In this document: positions 62,008 through 64,000 of the stretch, piece after piece
How positions within the stretch are numbered: position 1 is the stretch's first letter
Layout of the letters: every line of letters begins with the position of its first letter
Assembly (NCBI RefSeq): GCF_041052385.1
Contig: NZ_CP163439.1
Location: 3,771,001-3,835,000 of the forward strand
Direction: 5' to 3'
Origin: Streptomyces sp. R28
GTDB lineage: Bacteria; Actinomycetota; Actinomycetes; Streptomycetales; Streptomycetaceae
Length of the DNA: 64,000 nucleotides
The notes under the pieces: model-generated
What the model was told of the DNA's origin: nothing
Seen by the model: only the letters and a program-made list of their open reading frames with translations
Database searches by the model: none
Made by a program: the position numbers and the translations under genes

Positions 62008-63363
62008 ATGACGTGGTTCACGGTCGCTCTGGTGCTGGTCGTCGCTGCCGCAGTGATCCTGCGGTGGCGGCGCCCCGCCTGGTACTGGCTGACCTTCGGA
62101 GTCACCCTCGCCACGCTGCGGGTCCTGTTCCGCTACGCCTCCGTCATGGACGCCTGCGGGCTCACGGTCCCGCCCTCCCGCTGGCGCCTGACCCTGGCCC
62201 GGGTCACCAACCGGCCCGTCCCCGAGTCCCGCCCGCCGCGCATCCTGCGCATCCGCCCGACCCGCACCGGCCTGGTCCTGCGGCTGGGCCTGCGCCCCGG
62301 GCAGGATGCCTTCGACGTCGCGGCGGCCTCGGACCGGCTGCGCCACTCCTTCAACCTGTACGGCGTCACCTCACGTGAACTGCGCTCAGGCGTGGTCGAA
62401 GTGCGCATGACGGGCTATGACGTCCTCAAGCGGGTGCAGATGCCTGCCAGGACCGAAAACGGTCCCATGCGGGTCCCGGTCGCCCTGCGTGAGGACGGCG
62501 CTGTCCACTACCGCGACTACCGGGCGGTTCCGCACGGACTGACCCTGGGCGCCACGGAGTCGGGGAAGTCCGTCTACCAGCGCAACCTGGTCGCCGGGCT
62601 GGCTCCGATGGACGTCGCGCTGGTGGGCATCGACTGCAAGCAGGGAGTCGAACTCTTCCCGCTGGCACGCCGGTTCTCCGCGCTCGCCGACAACCCGGAC
62701 ACCGCCCTCGACCTCCTGGAAGCCCTCGTCGCCCACATGGCGGACGTCTACCAACTCATCCGCGCCCAGCAGCGCATCAGTGTCGCGATACCGGATGCGG
62801 AGATCGCCGCCGACATCTGGGACCTGCCCGCCGACCTGCGCCCGGTTCCGGTCGTGGTCCTGGTCGACGAGGTCGCCGAACTCGCCCTGTTCGCCACCAA
62901 GGACGAGGAGAAGCGACGGGACCGCATCATCACCGCCCTGGTCCGCCTCGCCCAGCTCGGCCGCGCCGCCGGCATCTACCTGGAGATCTGCGGTCAGCGC
63001 TTCGGCGCCGAACTCGGCAAGAGCATCACCATGCTCCGCTCCCAGCTCACCGGCCGCACCGCCCACCGCGTCAACGACGAGACCTCCGCCAACATGGCCT
63101 TCGCAGACATCTCCCCTGATGCCGTCCTGGCGGCCGTCCAGATCCCCACCGACATGCGCGGCGTCGCCATCGCCGGGGACTCCTCCGGAGGCTGGGGCCG
63201 CATCCGCGCCCCGCACACCTCGCTGCGCGAGGCCGTGAACATCTGCAACAAGCACGCCGACCGCGTCCCGGACCTGCCCGCCCTGGCGGCCTTCCGCCCC
63301 GCGGTTGCCCCGCTTCCCCCGGCCCGGACACCGCTGTCCAAGACAGCCCCCGCCACCGCCTGA
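62008..63363 (+). CDS. FtsK/SpoIIIE-type DNA translocase (TraB/TraSA class)
   Basis: A 451-residue membrane-anchored ATPase. Two hydrophobic segments lie at about 4-20 and 26-42. Walker A is GATESGKS (181-188), the KQGVELFPL and VVVLVDEVAELAL (Walker B) segments follow, and the ISMLRSQLTGR-like SITMLRSQLTGRTAHRV region is typical of SpoIIIE-like motors. In Streptomyces conjugation a TraB/TraSA protein of this kind pumps double-stranded DNA between mycelia. It lacks the long gamma domain of FtsK, as expected for element-encoded translocases. Confidence 0.92.
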   Translation: MTWFTVALVLVVAAAVILRWRRPAWYWLTFGVTLATLRVLFRYASVMDACGLTVPPSRWRLTLARVTNRPVPESRPPRILRIRPTRTGLVLRLGLRPGQDAFDVAAASDRLRHSFNLYGVTSRELRSGVVEVRMTGYDVLKRVQMPARTENGPMRVPVALREDGAVHYRDYRAVPHGLTLGATESGKSVYQRNLVAGLAPMDVALVGIDCKQGVELFPLARRFSALADNPDTALDLLEALVAHMADVYQLIRAQQRISVAIPDAEIAADIWDLPADLRPVPVVVLVDEVAELALFATKDEEKRRDRIITALVRLAQLGRAAGIYLEICGQRFGAELGKSITMLRSQLTGRTAHRVNDETSANMAFADISPDAVLAAVQIPTDMRGVAIAGDSSGGWGRIRAPHTSLREAVNICNKHADRVPDLPALAAFRPAVAPLPPARTPLSKTAPATA

Positions 63364-63445
63364 CCATCCCTGCTCCACCGGTCGGCGCGACCGCCTCGCG
63401 CCAGGTCCCTACCCCCGCCATGCCTCATCACCGGAAGGAGCCGTG

Positions 63446-64000
63446 ATGGCCCGCACCGCCCTCCGTGTCGACGCCGTGCTCGTCCAGGCCGTCATCGCCG
63501 GGGCACTGTCCTTCGCCCACCTGCACGACCTCGCGGCCGCTGCCGGACAAGACGGCTGGAAGGCCTGGGCCTACCCCGTATCGGTTGACCTGCTCCTGGT
63601 CGCCTCCTGGCGGCGGCTGCGCTCGGACGGTCCGTCCCGGCTGGCCTGGTGCTGGTTCGTGATCGCGCTGGTGGCCTCCCTCGGCGCCAACGTCGCCACC
63701 GCCGGACTCCTCGACCTCCAGCAGGTTCCGCCCTGGCTACGCATCCTGGTCGCTGCCTGGCCCGCCCTGGCCTTCATGGGCGGCACCCTCCTCGCCCACT
63801 CCGCCACCGACCACTCGGCACCCGAGGTGCCGGCCACGACTCCCGAGCCCGATGCCGACCGCGAACCGATCGCCTCGCCCGAGCCGGAAATCATCCCGCC
63901 CGCAGTGACCGAGGCCGAGGAAACCCCCGCGCTTCCGCCTCCCGAGCCCGTGACCGCTGCGCCCGTTGCTGCGGCTCCGACGGTCCCGGCCGCGCTGGTC
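63446..64000 (+). CDS. DUF2637 membrane protein, probable spread protein (partial)
   Basis: The frame is still open at the right edge; 185 codons are visible. Four predicted helices lie within residues 8-115 (for example LVQAVIAGALSFAHLHDLA and RLAWCWFVIALVASLGANVAT), followed by a Pro/Glu/Ala-rich tail. DUF2637 proteins are encoded next to the transfer gene in AICEs and are thought to help intramycelial spread (Spd). ATG 63446 has AAGGAG five bases upstream; GTG 63443 is adjacent in frame. Confidence 0.85.
   Translation, partial: MARTALRVDAVLVQAVIAGALSFAHLHDLAAAAGQDGWKAWAYPVSVDLLLVASWRRLRSDGPSRLAWCWFVIALVASLGANVATAGLLDLQQVPPWLRILVAAWPALAFMGGTLLAHSATDHSAPEVPATTPEPDADREPIASPEPEIIPPAVTEAEETPALPPPEPVTAAPVAAAPTVPAALV

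Larger units (their letters stand above)
49811..64000. mobile_element. Left part of a pSAM2-like AICE
   Basis: From about 49.8 kb on, gene style changes: small overlapping genes, two GntR regulators, gene-poor DNA, a STAND operon as cargo, then pif, korSA, an FtsK-type translocase and a DUF2637 protein, in the arrangement known from pSAM2. The left boundary is placed between ettA and the S1-like gene only by gene content. No integrase, excisionase, replication initiator, tRNA or attachment repeat is inside the window; they should lie beyond 64000. It could also be two elements or islands side by side. Confidence 0.7.

Overview
The window looks like a piece of a Streptomyces chromosome. It has very high G+C, third-position G/C bias, many GTG starts, GC-rich hairpin terminators and actinobacterial gene families (CsnR-K, PknG, DUF2637, a KorSA-like regulator). 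Roughly the first 49.6 kb reads as ordinary core chromosome. From about 49.8 kb to the right edge it reads as the left part of an actinomycete integrative and conjugative element (AICE) of the pSAM2 type.

Left core block (1-21.5 kb): the 3' end of a secreted protease gene; an ECF sigma factor with its probable membrane anti-sigma factor; asd; pepN; a DUF1203 gene; a frameshifted LysR gene; two EamA exporters, one divergent from a MarR repressor across a clear operator; the fossil of an FAD monooxygenase; a small membrane protein; malQ, stop-to-start coupled to an odd acidic repeat peptide; a PadR-ABC-FtsX drug/peptide export operon; an HNH endonuclease; an MscS channel; and a LysR/MFS divergent pair.

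Amino-sugar block (21.5-28.5 kb): a complete csnR-E-F-G-H-K operon (ROK repressor, ABC binding protein and two permeases, GH4 glycosidase, sugar kinase). It has its own promoter, a perfect CsnR-type palindrome and a DasR-like site. No ABC ATPase is encoded, as expected if MsiK is shared.

Signalling block (28.7-39.9 kb): seven co-directional genes combine a GlnX-GlnH-PknG-like amino-acid sensing module with a zinc-ribbon PP2C phosphatase, a von Willebrand A protein and a zinc-ribbon/FHA protein. The last three recall TerY-P stress modules. A 23-bp perfect terminator closes the block.

Right core block (40-49.6 kb): a PCMT-like methyltransferase, a truncated haemoglobin, a GntR-kinase-dehydrogenase-GntP set for a sugar acid, a conserved unknown, a thioesterase, and ettA, which carries a single-base frameshift as read here.

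Element block (49.8-64 kb): an S1-like small protein, a UTRA GntR regulator with paired operators, a train of overlapping small genes ending in a second GntR, a long gene-poor stretch, a two-gene STAND-NTPase/TPR operon (candidate defence or signalling cargo), an HTH protein, a non-coding region with 10-bp iterons and a 65-bp-arm hairpin, then pif (Nudix), korSA, a small conserved gene, an FtsK/TraB-type DNA translocase and a DUF2637 spread protein that runs off the window. Integrase, excisionase, replication protein and attachment site are not visible and would lie to the right.
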